NCBI GenBank assembly: GCA_016784355.1 | Contig: JADHUV010000027.1 | Coordinates: forward strand, 1-34,597 | Direction of reading: 5' to 3' | Length of the DNA: 34,597 nucleotides | DNA from: Nitrospira sp. | GTDB lineage: Bacteria > Nitrospirota > Thermodesulfovibrionia > UBA6902 | In this document: piece after piece, positions 24,957 through 32,561 of the stretch | Layout of the letters: each line of letters begins with the position of its first letter | Numbering within the stretch: position 1 is the first letter of the stretch | Notes under the pieces: model-generated | The model's database searches: none | What the model was told of the DNA's origin: nothing | The model's input: the letters and a program-made list of their open reading frames with translations, nothing else | Translations under genes and position numbers: made by a program

Positions 24957-26948
24957 ATGTATGTCGATGTCCTTTTTCCAATAAATTTTGAGCCCTTTAC
25001 CTATGCCGTGCCGGATGAACTTCGTGGTGCTGTGAAGGTAGGCGTCAGGGTGAGTGTACCCTTTAAAAACGGGACTAAGACCGGGATTGTCACTGCCCTT
25101 GTCAGGGAACTGCCCGACAGGCTGAGAATAAACAAGAATGGCAGAAAGGTAGTCATGAAATCTGTCATAGCAGTCCTGGATGACTCTCCTTTTCTTCATG
25201 AAAAGCTCTTGAAACTAATTCAGTGGACATCAGAATATTATATGTCGACCTCCGGGATGGCACTTAAAAATGCAGTGCCGTCCGCATTTTTTCAGGGCAA
25301 AAAGCCTGGCAAGTCGAGGATAAAGATTGATGAGGAGTCCGGTTCTGCGCCAGCTATAGTGCTGAATAAGGAGCAACAGGCTGCACTTAATGCCATTAAT
25401 GCAGACGAGGGCGGGGTCTTTCTTTTATACGGGGTTACCGGCAGCGGTAAGACCGAAGTGTACATTGAAGCGGTCATGGCTTTGGAAGAGGGTCAACAGG
25501 CTCTTATGCTCGTGCCGGAGATTGCGATAACAGCTCAGATGGTAGACCGTTTTCGAAGGCGCTTTAAAGAGGATGTAGTATTTTTTCACAGCGCAATGTC
25601 TGTTGGAGAAAGGATGACCAGCTGGACACGGATGAGAAACGGCGATGCCAGGATTGCAGTTGGTGTACGAAGTGCAGTCTTTGCCCCTTTCCCTGAACTC
25701 ACGATGATTATTGTGGATGAAGAGCAGGAGTCTTCTTACAAGCAGTTTGAGGGACTCCGTTATAATGCAAGGGACGTGGCACTGGCAAGGGGACAGCTTG
25801 AGGGGTTGAAGGTTATCCTTGGCTCTGCGACTCCCTCGCTCGAGTCATTTTATAATGCAGATATAGGTAAGTTTCATTTCATTGAGCTGACAGCACGTGT
25901 AGAGGGCAGGCCCTTACCGGTAATAGAGATAATAGATATGAGTACTGCTGATAAGGAAACATTCTCATTATCAAAAAAACTTATGTCAGAGCTGCGTCAG
26001 AATGTAGAAGATGGTAATCAGTCAATCTTGATGCTTAACCGAAGGGGTTACTCGCCTTTTTTTATATGTGCTGAATGCGGTCATTCATACAAGTGTCCTG
26101 CGTGCAGTATTACTCTTATTTATCATAAGGATACTAATACTCTTAATTGTCATTATTGTAATTCGCATCTCAAAACACCTGCACATTGTCCTGAATGCGA
26201 TGCTGAAAAGGTTAAGTATCTTGGAACCGGTACTCAGAGGGCTGAAGAAGACATAGTTACTCTTATTCCAGAACTTTCCTTTACTCGTATGGACAGAGAT
26301 ACTACCGGTAATAAGTTGTCTCATTATAAACTTGTAAAGGATATGGAGCAGGGCAGGACAGATATCCTGTTGGGAACACAGATGATAGCAAAGGGACATG
26401 ATTTTCCTGATGTTACTCTTGCAGCGGTTATTTCGGCTGATATTGCGCTTAATATGCCTGATTTCCGATCCGGGGAACGGGCTTTTCAGCTTTTCACTCA
26501 GCTCGCCGGCAGGGCCGGCAGGGGCAACATACCCGGCAGGGCGTACATACAGACCTATGAACCCGATCATTATGCCTTTGAGTATGTTATTGACCACAAT
26601 TACCGGAAGTTTTATGACAATGAAATACAGATGAGAAAGGAGCTGGGTTATCCGCCGTTTAACAGGCTCCTTAGAATTATATTCAGCTTTCGCACTAAGG
26701 CTCAGGGTCAGAGTATAGCCTCAGCGCTTACCGGGATAGTAAGAAAGATAAAACACCGCAATATTGAAATTCTGGGTCCGGCTCCTGCACCGGTGGAGAA
26801 GATCAAGTCTCTTTGGAGATGGCATATTATATTAAAGGGTCAGAATGCAAAGTCACTTCGTGAAGTAGCTGATTCCATTCACACTCGTTTGGCTGAGATG
26901 AAGGAAATCCGGATAGATATTGATGTTGATCCGGTCAATCTTATGTGA
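24957..26948 (+). CDS. priA: Primosomal replication protein N' (PriA helicase)
   Basis: A 663-residue superfamily 2 DNA helicase that restarts stalled replication forks. The N-terminal DNA 3'-end-binding domain is YVDVLFPINFEPFTYAVPDEL. Walker A is GVTGSGKTEVYIEAV, about 159-173. Motif II is IIVDEEQESSYKQFEGLRYNARDVA, in which Gln replaces the His of the common DEEH. The zinc-binding insert has four Cys pairs, from CAECGHSYKCPAC through CHYCNSHLKTPAHCPEC. Motifs V and VI are LLGTQMIAKGHDFPDVTLAAV and QLAGRAGRG. It is shorter than E. coli PriA (732) but normal for many phyla. The start has GGAAG about seven bases upstream. It is divergent from the rhodanese gene across a 179-base gap with no clear element. 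Confidence 0.96.
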   Translation: MYVDVLFPINFEPFTYAVPDELRGAVKVGVRVSVPFKNGTKTGIVTALVRELPDRLRINKNGRKVVMKSVIAVLDDSPFLHEKLLKLIQWTSEYYMSTSGMALKNAVPSAFFQGKKPGKSRIKIDEESGSAPAIVLNKEQQAALNAINADEGGVFLLYGVTGSGKTEVYIEAVMALEEGQQALMLVPEIAITAQMVDRFRRRFKEDVVFFHSAMSVGERMTSWTRMRNGDARIAVGVRSAVFAPFPELTMIIVDEEQESSYKQFEGLRYNARDVALARGQLEGLKVILGSATPSLESFYNADIGKFHFIELTARVEGRPLPVIEIIDMSTADKETFSLSKKLMSELRQNVEDGNQSILMLNRRGYSPFFICAECGHSYKCPACSITLIYHKDTNTLNCHYCNSHLKTPAHCPECDAEKVKYLGTGTQRAEEDIVTLIPELSFTRMDRDTTGNKLSHYKLVKDMEQGRTDILLGTQMIAKGHDFPDVTLAAVISADIALNMPDFRSGERAFQLFTQLAGRAGRGNIPGRAYIQTYEPDHYAFEYVIDHNYRKFYDNEIQMRKELGYPPFNRLLRIIFSFRTKAQGQSIASALTGIVRKIKHRNIEILGPAPAPVEKIKSLWRWHIILKGQNAKSLREVADSIHTRLAEMKEIRIDIDVDPVNLM

Positions 26949-26964
26949 ACTTACTGCAAGCGGC

Positions 26965-27801
26965 TTACAGTTTAAATATCTTTTTAATCTTGGCTGATAT
27001 CTCCAGCAGCGAGGCAGAGACCGTTTTGAGCTCTTTTCTCAGGAGTTCTGAACTTTTGATATCCTGTATCTGGGAAAGTTTGTATGCAATCTCATTTATG
27101 CTGCCAAGCTGAGTCGAGACATTTTTAAGCGGGTTTGATATACGGTTTACCATGAAAATAATCAATGATAATATCAGTATATTCAGGGCAACCATCATAT
27201 ATAGCGCACCATTCCAGCTTTTTTCTATGTCTTTTTCCACATCCCGCAAAGAGGTAGTGACTTTAATAACTCCCCTCACTTCATGGTCGCTGCCATGGCA
27301 CTTATGACATTCCTTTCTGTTAATCATAGGGCTGAATAGCGTAAGAGTGGGTAGTCCCTCTGTGTCATTGCTATAAAATGACATCATGGCCTTATCAGCA
27401 ATTGCCCTGTTAAACATAAAGTTTTCTCTGGCAACGATCCTGATTTCTTCTTCATCATCTCTCGGGGAAAACTCTTCATCCCCGATTTTTCTATTAACCG
27501 TTAGAATGGTTTTGTTATCCCTGAAGGCCTCCAGTCCGTCTACCCTTAATATTCGGTAGTCCCTGATCTCGGATACGGTTTTGAGGCTATCGGCAAATTG
27601 CTGGGCGATATCGGCATCTGCCTCAAGCATAATAGTGCTGAACCCTTCATTAACTGTGCCAACCAGTCTTCTTAATGTACGCTCATTCTCAGTCCTGATA
27701 TTTTTTCTCTGCTGAGATGTCCCGTAAAGGGCCATTGCCAGCATACCTATCACTATGCTGGCAGTGATTACCAGAAATATTCGTGTATTTATCATTTTCA
27801 T
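26965..27801 (-). CDS. Periplasmic c-type-heme sensor protein lacking an output domain
   Basis: A 278-residue protein. A membrane segment near 8-26 and another near 200-218 flank a roughly 170-residue periplasmic domain. That domain carries one heme c motif, C-x2-C-H (C165, C168, H169, in NRKECHKCHG), preceded by LTLFSPMI and followed by VRGVIKVTTSL. This fits the DUF3365/Tll0287-like heme sensor group found at the N-terminus of kinases and chemoreceptors. After the second segment there are only about 60 residues of HAMP-like coiled coil (VNRISNPLKNVSTQLGSIN onward), with no kinase, cyclase or methyl-accepting domain. It could signal through a separate partner by coiled-coil contact. It converges with priA, 16 bases apart. 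Confidence 0.8.
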   Translation of the reverse strand: MKMINTRIFLVITASIVIGMLAMALYGTSQQRKNIRTENERTLRRLVGTVNEGFSTIMLEADADIAQQFADSLKTVSEIRDYRILRVDGLEAFRDNKTILTVNRKIGDEEFSPRDDEEEIRIVARENFMFNRAIADKAMMSFYSNDTEGLPTLTLFSPMINRKECHKCHGSDHEVRGVIKVTTSLRDVEKDIEKSWNGALYMMVALNILILSLIIFMVNRISNPLKNVSTQLGSINEIAYKLSQIQDIKSSELLRKELKTVSASLLEISAKIKKIFKL

Positions 27802-27891
27802 ATCTTAATAAAGTAACTCGGTATTAGTATTAATAATCTTAAGTTTATGCTCAGCATCTCATTATTTTTTCCTTCAGTAAAAGAAGTATAA

Positions 27892-28455
27892 TTGTTTGCA
27901 GTGGAAAAAAACAGGAAATATTTATTAATTCTCGCCCTTGCTACGGAAGGAGGGATGGCTGTTTGCGCTCTCGTGCTTGCCGCTTTTTTTCAGATTGATC
28001 TGCAATGGTCATCCGGCAATCCGATTCTTGATATTATTTCCGGAGTCCTTTCAGCAGTGCCTCCGTTTTTAATATTCCTTTTCGTTATATCGAAACCCGG
28101 CGGAAAATATGGTGTCTGCAATTCCTTGAGGAAAACCCTTTTAGAAGACTGCAGACCGCTGTTCTCACAGCTTAGTGTACTGGATATTTTATTTATATCC
28201 TTGCTGGCCGGTCTTGGTGAAGAGCTTTTATTCAGAGGAATACTACAATATAAATTAGGGCTTATTATTGCCAGTATCGCTTTTGGTCTCGTTCATTTCA
28301 TATCTCCTGCATATATTCTGATTGCCGCTCTTATAGGTGTATATATTGGGTTGATATATGAATATTCTCAGAATCTTATGACACCGGTAGTGATGCATTT
28401 CATTTATGATTTTGCGGCCTTGATCTGCCTTAAACATAAATATCGATCATTGTAA
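27892..28455 (+). CDS. CPBP-family intramembrane metalloprotease (CAAX-like)
   Basis: A 187-residue polytopic membrane protein. The glutamate/arginine motif is GEELLFRGILQYKLG, the second motif is FGLVHFISP with the conserved His, and the third is VVMHFIYDFAALI with the HxxxD variant of HxxxN/D. These are the active-site signatures of the CPBP (Abi) family related to type II CAAX prenyl proteases. About four to five hydrophobic segments are visible. The start is TTG at 27892 with AAGAAG five bases upstream; GTG at 27901 is an alternative. Bacterial members process peptides or act in stress and bacteriocin immunity; nothing here identifies the substrate. Confidence 0.87.
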   Translation: MFAVEKNRKYLLILALATEGGMAVCALVLAAFFQIDLQWSSGNPILDIISGVLSAVPPFLIFLFVISKPGGKYGVCNSLRKTLLEDCRPLFSQLSVLDILFISLLAGLGEELLFRGILQYKLGLIIASIAFGLVHFISPAYILIAALIGVYIGLIYEYSQNLMTPVVMHFIYDFAALICLKHKYRSL

Positions 28456-28477
28456 ATAATGCTTCACTGCATAGGTA

Positions 28478-29002
28478 TTAGTAACGCCAGGTATCATAGG
28501 GTCTGAATCTGTAAGGAAGATATGGATAGGGCGGATACATGTAGTAATGGTCGCGTGGATCGTTTTCAGCCCATAGATAAATTTGCTTGATCTCAAATAC
28601 CGGATAAGAGTAAAGCATTTCGCCGATCTTCCCCTTTTTTATACTGGTAAATACCCCGGCAATGGATATTTCACGAGACTCCCGGTATATGATAGGATCC
28701 AGAATTTCTGTTCCGCGGTAAAGAGCCATAAACCTGCCGGCACCGGATTCCGGATTTTTTAGATATCCCCTTTTGTTTACAGGTACGAAGAGTGCTTCTA
28801 TCAATGTACCTTCGGCGATCACAGAAGTGTTTATTATTATTCCACCTAAAATAAATGTTTTCCCTCTGTAGTACGCCGCATTTTTTTTAATATCAGCGGG
28901 ACGCATCTCATAAATGCCGTCCTTTAACAGCTCATCCTGCAATACAGAGGCACATGAAATATTTAAGAATAATGTTAGTGCGCAAAGTAATAAAATCTTC
29001 AT
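28478..29002 (-). CDS. Slp-family outer membrane lipoprotein
   Basis: A 174-residue lipoprotein when started at the ATG at 29002. From there it opens with a short basic-hydrophobic signal and the lipobox LNISC (MKILLLCALTLFLNISC). Longer upstream frames would place the signal peptide internally, so I reject them. The mature part resembles Slp/YeaY proteins: a DIKKNAAYYRGKTFILGGIIINTSV region, then ALYRGTEILDP and ISIAGVFTSIKKGKIGEMLYSYPVFEIKQIYLW. Slp proteins are starvation- or stress-induced outer membrane lipoproteins of uncertain function. The C-terminal tail is rich in Tyr and Pro (YYMYPPYPYLPYR), which is unusual. It follows the TPR lipoprotein gene by 97 bases on the same strand. Confidence 0.85.
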   Translation of the reverse strand: MKILLLCALTLFLNISCASVLQDELLKDGIYEMRPADIKKNAAYYRGKTFILGGIIINTSVIAEGTLIEALFVPVNKRGYLKNPESGAGRFMALYRGTEILDPIIYRESREISIAGVFTSIKKGKIGEMLYSYPVFEIKQIYLWAENDPRDHYYMYPPYPYLPYRFRPYDTWRY

Positions 29003-29035
29003 ATTTTTAACCACATGATAATTGCTGCCGGCATT

Positions 29036-29052
29036 TTCGGGCGTGGCCCGAA
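29036..29052 (-). other. Compact GC-rich intercistronic hairpin
   Basis: TTCGGGC (29036-29042) and GCCCGAA (29046-29052) form a seven-base stem with a GTG loop, between the TPR lipoprotein and Slp genes. No T-run follows on the minus strand. It may stabilise the upstream transcript or partly attenuate it. Confidence 0.5.
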
Positions 29053-29099
29053 GATTCTGCATTAATTCGATTATATCAAAAGATAAGAGCAAGTCAAGG

Positions 29100-29783
29100 T
29101 TATCTGCCGAGTAAGATCTGCTGTAAAAGGGAAGATGCTTCAGTTGTCCCTGAGCTGAGTTTAATAGCACTATTTAATGCCTTCAAGGCATTAATGACAT
29201 CGCCATTTCCGATAAAGGCCCTGGCAAGACCGATTAGCGATGCGGCATTATCTGGCGCGATATCGGCCGCAGCAGAATATGCGGTTATGGCATCACGGAA
29301 TTTCCCGTCTCTAAGTAGTTCCGTCCCGAAGCTGAATAAAGTGTTCAGTAGTTTGTCGCCGGTCTGTCCGTCGCCGGGAGCAGTCTGGTATGCCTCTGTT
29401 ATGTGTGAGAGTGCCTCGGGAAGGTTGCCCTTAGCGAATTCCGATTTTGCAGCTCCTATAAGTGCATCAATGAAAACGTTGAAGATTTCCTGTTTATACT
29501 CCTCAGGGGAGAGGTCATAGGCAGTCCTTAAAGGCTGTATAGCGTCCAGCCATCTACCGAGGTTCAGGTATGAACGGCCAAGATAAAAGTAAGGCTTTGA
29601 AAAGTCTGGATCAAGTTCAGCGGCTTTTTGGAAATGTGGTACTGCTTCCTCGTATTGTCCTAGATTAAAGAGAGCCAGTCCATCTTCAAAACTGCTTCTG
29701 GCATCAGGCTTGATACTCAGGCCTGAGCATGAGTAAATCAAGAACAGCAGTAATAATAAATACAGTTTTTTTGTTAATTGCAT
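29100..29783 (-). CDS. Tetratricopeptide-repeat lipoprotein
   Basis: A 227-residue secreted lipoprotein. The signal sequence ends in a lipobox-like LIYSC (LYLLLLLFLIYSCSG), so Cys19 would be acylated. TPR units follow: SFEDGLALFNLGQYEEAVPHFQKAAELDPD, then KPYFYLGRSYLNLGRWLDAIQPLRTAYDLSPE, a central helical pair around KSEFAKGNLPEALSHITEAYQ, then DGKFRDAITAYSAAADIAPD and a last partial unit. TPR lipoproteins usually scaffold outer-membrane or periplasmic assemblies. The partner is unknown; Slp, next downstream, is a candidate from position alone. Confidence 0.88.
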   Translation of the reverse strand: MQLTKKLYLLLLLFLIYSCSGLSIKPDARSSFEDGLALFNLGQYEEAVPHFQKAAELDPDFSKPYFYLGRSYLNLGRWLDAIQPLRTAYDLSPEEYKQEIFNVFIDALIGAAKSEFAKGNLPEALSHITEAYQTAPGDGQTGDKLLNTLFSFGTELLRDGKFRDAITAYSAAADIAPDNAASLIGLARAFIGNGDVINALKALNSAIKLSSGTTEASSLLQQILLGR

Positions 29784-29833
29784 AAATACACCTGATATTT
29801 TTTACTACATGCGCGATATTAATTCAAGAAGTT

Positions 29834-30244
29834 TTATATATCCTTGAATACTTTTGCCAGAGATTCACCTGCAACATGAAGTTTCCATTCATTAAGGTAC
29901 CCGAACGGTGTTTCTGTGACTATATACCCGGTATTGATAAGCCGATCCCTTATGTCTGAGATTATGCTTATGGTGAATTCTACCGGAGCCTTTGATGAAG
30001 ACAGGTGTCCGAAGGAATGTAGAACGATGTTTTTTGTTTCAAATTTACCCGCTATCCATTTTATGTTTTTAATACACTTGCTGATGACATTATTTTTTCT
30101 CTCAAGATCTTCAGCCTCTGCATGATAAAAAATGACTACGGTATTATCAGTATTTTTCTCCTGATCATTGTCATCCATGTCCACCAAAACTTTTTTATAG
30201 GTCTTAAACCAGAACTCTGGAGCATAAAACATTAGTAATTTCAT
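29834..30244 (-). CDS. Stand-alone archaeal-type threonyl-tRNA synthetase editing domain
   Basis: A 136-residue protein resembling the editing domain at the N-terminus of archaeal threonyl-tRNA synthetases (tRNA-Thr_ED, a D-aminoacyl-tRNA deacylase-like fold). Matching features are a short hydrophobic first strand, LLMFYAPEFWFKTYKKVL; a middle strand followed by FGHLSSSKAPVEFTISI at 78-94, corresponding to the family's AHLSS motif; and ETPFGYLNEWKLHVAGESLAKVF at the end, corresponding to the PFG-x-F/W segment. In archaeal enzymes a Lys after PFGxx is important for removing Ser from tRNA-Thr; here Asn118 stands at that position, so activity may differ. No synthetase gene is adjacent. The start has no strong ribosome binding site. 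Confidence 0.75.
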   Translation of the reverse strand: MKLLMFYAPEFWFKTYKKVLVDMDDNDQEKNTDNTVVIFYHAEAEDLERKNNVISKCIKNIKWIAGKFETKNIVLHSFGHLSSSKAPVEFTISIISDIRDRLINTGYIVTETPFGYLNEWKLHVAGESLAKVFKDI

Positions 30245-30351
30245 TTATAAGAAAGTATCCCTTTTATAAAGCAGCAACGGCCGGATTGAAGTAATATCAT
30301 TTAATAGGACTGTTTACATGCTTACACTTAATGCATATTTTAGTACATATT

Positions 30352-30360
30352 TGGTATAAT
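30352..30360 (+). promoter_or_regulatory. Extended -10 promoter of the PilZ gene
   Basis: TATAAT at 30355-30360 is preceded by TGG, giving an extended -10 (TGnTATAAT). Only a poor -35 match lies upstream (TGCATA at 30332-30337). Transcription would begin near 30367, giving a leader of about 18 bases with AAGGAG. Confidence 0.55.
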
Positions 30361-30384
30361 TTATAAATTTTAAGGAGATTGAAT

Positions 30385-30711
30385 ATGAATAAAAGACTTA
30401 CCGAACGAGTAAGTGATAACCTCGAAGCAGAGATAATCTCCAGTGATATGAGTTATGCCGGGATAATTTTAAATTTCTCTGAGCATGGTCTGTACATGGT
30501 GACAGCAACTACTTATAACGTCGTGGATATTACTCCATCTACAGCGTTACAGCTTCGGTGTAAGCTTCCAAGTGGTGAAAAATTAGAGATGGATTGCGAG
30601 GTTAAATGGTTTCAGGCCAAGTCATCTGATCACGGCAATACATTCAGTATGGGCATGGAAATACTTAATCCTCCCGAGAAATATACAGAGTATCTTAAAC
30701 AGTTAAAGTAA
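30385..30711 (+). CDS. PilZ-domain protein
   Basis: A 108-residue single-domain protein of the PilZ family, receptors for cyclic di-GMP. The N-terminal RLTER fits the RxxxR binding motif. NFSEHGLYM is at the place of the DxSxxG motif, with Asn for Asp. Beta strands follow (LQLRCKLPSGEKLEMDCEVKWFQ, then SMGMEILNPPEKY). I chose the ATG at 30385, seven bases after AAGGAG; a TTG at 30379 is too close to it. The Asn substitution may weaken ligand binding, so binding is probable rather than certain. It may connect to motility control, as does the orphan chemoreceptor, but no neighbour supports a specific role. Confidence 0.85.
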   Translation: MNKRLTERVSDNLEAEIISSDMSYAGIILNFSEHGLYMVTATTYNVVDITPSTALQLRCKLPSGEKLEMDCEVKWFQAKSSDHGNTFSMGMEILNPPEKYTEYLKQLK

Positions 30712-30716
30712 CAGCT

Positions 30717-31178
30717 TTATTCAATTGCTTTAAGTTCTGATGTGAGCTTTTCTATCTCAGATTCTATAACGATCAGTTCAGTTTCTATATCATTAAGCTT
30801 CTGAAAATCATATTTAAATTTGTTCTTCACATTGTTCAGTGTATTGGACTTATTCATATTTCTTAATTGGATGCCCATAAGTATGAGAAGTTTTTCATGC
30901 TCTTTTTGCAGATTGTGATATTCAATCTTACGCTTTGTGAGTTCTGTGGCATCATCAGCAAAGAGATGAATTTTTTCTGCTACTTCTTTTATAGCATTTA
31001 CCCCCTTTTCTGCTGCCTTGCTTAATTTATCCCGCAGGGTATGCAGTGAGGAGTCTAATTTGTCATGAGTACTTTCTAACTGATCAGAGTCATCTGTGTG
31101 ATCTGATTTTTGCTGCATTTTAAGTGGCGCTTTATCTGAAGAAGTTTTCTGATTTGTATCTGCATTTTTTTGAGACAT
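30717..31178 (-). CDS. Hypothetical coiled-coil protein
   Basis: A 153-residue protein I do not recognise. The first 45 residues are polar and probably disordered (many Lys, Ser, Asp and Gln). Then a long amphipathic helix region from about 45 to the end (LDSSLHTLRDKLSKAAEKGVNAIKEVAEKI, then KRKIEYHNLQKEHEKLLILMG and LNDIETELIVIESEIEKLTSELKAI) would form coiled coils. It has no signal peptide, membrane segment or catalytic motif. It converges with the PilZ gene, five bases from its end. A structural or scaffold role is a guess. Confidence 0.7.
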   Translation of the reverse strand: MSQKNADTNQKTSSDKAPLKMQQKSDHTDDSDQLESTHDKLDSSLHTLRDKLSKAAEKGVNAIKEVAEKIHLFADDATELTKRKIEYHNLQKEHEKLLILMGIQLRNMNKSNTLNNVKNKFKYDFQKLNDIETELIVIESEIEKLTSELKAIE

Positions 31179-31329
31179 GAATCCTCCTGTAGAAATTATA
31201 TTGTAAGTCTAAGTGTAGAATAATTATAACAAAACTGCAATTAAAGTCAATGGTGTTCACTAGATAACGTTTACTTTAGACAGGGCATCATTTTAATATG
31301 TAGGATATTTGTTAATAAGTGAGGTGATG

Positions 31330-31497
31330 ATGAAGGAATTTATGATGTCGCAGGATGTTAGTGGTGCCTGGGTTGTACGGTGTGATAAATTGCCCGGTTA
31401 TCAGGCGAAGGGCAAGACACAAGTCGAGGCGATTGAAAAAATGAAAGATGCAATGAGGGTATATTTCCCCTGCGGAGAATGCAAAGGTGACGATTAG
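31330..31497 (+). CDS. Solitary HicB-like small protein
   Basis: About 55 residues. GAWVVRCDKLPGYQAKGKTQVEAIEKMKDAMRVYF follows the HicB antitoxin pattern: a short strand, the conserved LPG, G-x-T, then an Ala-rich helix ending in an aromatic. There is no helix-turn-helix tail, and no HicA toxin gene lies next to it, so it is a stand-alone partial RNase H-like domain of unknown function. It ends with CGECKGDD, an unusual CxxC tail that might bind metal. The ATG at 31330 follows GAGG by five bases; in-frame starts at 31309 (TTG) and 31327 are possible. Confidence 0.65.
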   Translation: MKEFMMSQDVSGAWVVRCDKLPGYQAKGKTQVEAIEKMKDAMRVYFPCGECKGDD

Positions 31498-31543
31498 GGT
31501 TTTCCTGTTATGAAATTCTGTGTTTACTTTAAATAGTAATGCG

Positions 31544-31744
31544 CTAGCACCAGCCGTCCAGATCTACATCATCATCTGGATCAAAAAAATCATCATCAAC
31601 TAGCTGCCCGGGCTTTATCTCTTCTTCAACCTGCTGATCAGAGCTTTTCTCAGTATCCGAATCCTCAGCATAGAGACCATTCCCAGGCAGTGTTATGAAT
31701 GTCAGTGTTATAAAGGCCAGCAGCATCAGGATTGATTTATTCAT
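31544..31744 (-). CDS. Small acidic exported peptide
   Basis: A 66-residue protein starting with a typical Sec signal peptide (MNKSILMLLAFITLTFITL, probable cleavage after GLYA). The mature part, about 40 residues, is strongly acidic (EDSDTEKSSDQQVEEEIKPG, then DDDFFDPDDDVDLDGWC), and it ends with Gly-Trp-Cys before a TAG stop. The start lies six bases from the TorD-family gene's stop codon, so the two are co-transcribed. I do not recognise the family. The Asp-rich tail could bind calcium or another divalent metal, and the terminal Cys could be attached or oxidised; both are inference. Confidence 0.65.
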   Translation of the reverse strand: MNKSILMLLAFITLTFITLPGNGLYAEDSDTEKSSDQQVEEEIKPGQLVDDDFFDPDDDVDLDGWC

Positions 31745-31750
31745 GTCCGG

Positions 31751-32428
31751 TTAATTGTCCTTCATTGCCTCAGTGATGAAATCCGATATTTCTGTCATCT
31801 CAAGTTCGATGTATTTCTTAGTAAGAGCAGCCATTTCACGATAAAATGGCAGTTCTGCTGCTGCAATGATCTTGTCACAAAAAGATGGAACCCATTTGTT
31901 AATATGGTCGTCGATAAATAACTTTTCTATCTTTAAATAATGAAGTGCGTCTTTTCTGTTGTCTGAATTCCATGACTGCAGCTCTTTAGCTATGACACGC
32001 TGCATCAGTTCCATTTCCACGCTTATGTGATCGGGGACACTGGTGTCTGACTCACTGAATTGCAGTCCCAGAGATTCGATGAATTTTTTCACTTCTACGG
32101 TAGATGCTCCCCAGTGAGTACCCCAGTCACCATCATCCCTCTCGTTATGAATCGATTCATGAGGAGAAATATGCTGGCCGGGTCCAAGAAACAGTCTTGT
32201 ATACTCTATTGCAAGGTCTTCGATAAGCTCATCTTCCGCTCTGGCAAAAAACTCATCATCAATATTAACACCCATCTCTGAAAGGTTTTTGTTTGCCTGT
32301 AAGCCTTTTATCTGAACGAGCATTTCCGGGGTTATCTCCCGCCGATAAATAGCCGCAAGAAATCCATAGACCATGCCGCGCCTCTCTGCAATCTCTGTCA
32401 TATTAGTTAATTCAGCACTCATATTCAT
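31751..32428 (-). CDS. TorD/DmsD-family molybdoenzyme chaperone
   Basis: A 225-residue all-helical cytoplasmic chaperone of the TorD/NarJ type. These bind the apo form of a molybdopterin oxidoreductase and protect it until cofactor insertion and export. Recognisable segments are RRGMVYGFLAAIYRREITPE at the N-terminus, DLAIEYTRLFLGPGQHISPHES (the family's Y-x2-LF-x-GPG and P-x-ES core, about 75-97), and a helix-rich C-terminal half with HISVEMELMQRVIAKEL. A strong ribosome binding site, GGAGG, lies four bases before the ATG. It is the gene after the molybdoenzyme on the same strand, separated by a strong terminator, so it may be expressed at a lower level by read-through or from its own promoter. 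Confidence 0.88.
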   Translation of the reverse strand: MNMSAELTNMTEIAERRGMVYGFLAAIYRREITPEMLVQIKGLQANKNLSEMGVNIDDEFFARAEDELIEDLAIEYTRLFLGPGQHISPHESIHNERDDGDWGTHWGASTVEVKKFIESLGLQFSESDTSVPDHISVEMELMQRVIAKELQSWNSDNRKDALHYLKIEKLFIDDHINKWVPSFCDKIIAAAELPFYREMAALTKKYIELEMTEISDFITEAMKDN

Positions 32429-32512
32429 CTTGCCTCCAAGTTGTAATAGTCATTAGACGTATTGCAAAGGTTCTAGTAATATAATATATTTTTCAATATA
32501 TGGGTAAAAATG

Positions 32513-32557
32513 AGGCCTGCTCTTCCGGCAGACAAACAGTTCCGGAAGAGCAGGCCT
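32513..32557 (-). terminator. Strong hairpin terminator after the molybdoenzyme gene
   Basis: Sixteen perfect pairs (AGGCCTGCTCTTCCGG at 32513-32528 with its complement at 32542-32557) enclose a 13-base loop. On the minus strand a CATTTTTA run follows. It begins four bases after the stop codon and lies between the molybdoenzyme and its chaperone gene. Confidence 0.85.
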
Positions 32558-32561
32558 GAAA

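Noticed and set aside
25710..25760. PriA as a defective helicase because of DEEQ in motif II
   Set aside because: All other helicase and zinc motifs are intact and the Asp-Glu pair is kept; the Gln is noted as a variation, not evidence of loss.
26085..26634. ORFs in other frames inside priA, some with hydrophobic segments
   Set aside because: They overlap the conserved PriA zinc-binding and helicase motifs; the hydrophobic look comes from codon bias in the shadow frame.
29003..29170. Longer N-terminus of the Slp lipoprotein
   Set aside because: It would overlap the TPR gene and bury the signal peptide and lipobox inside the protein.
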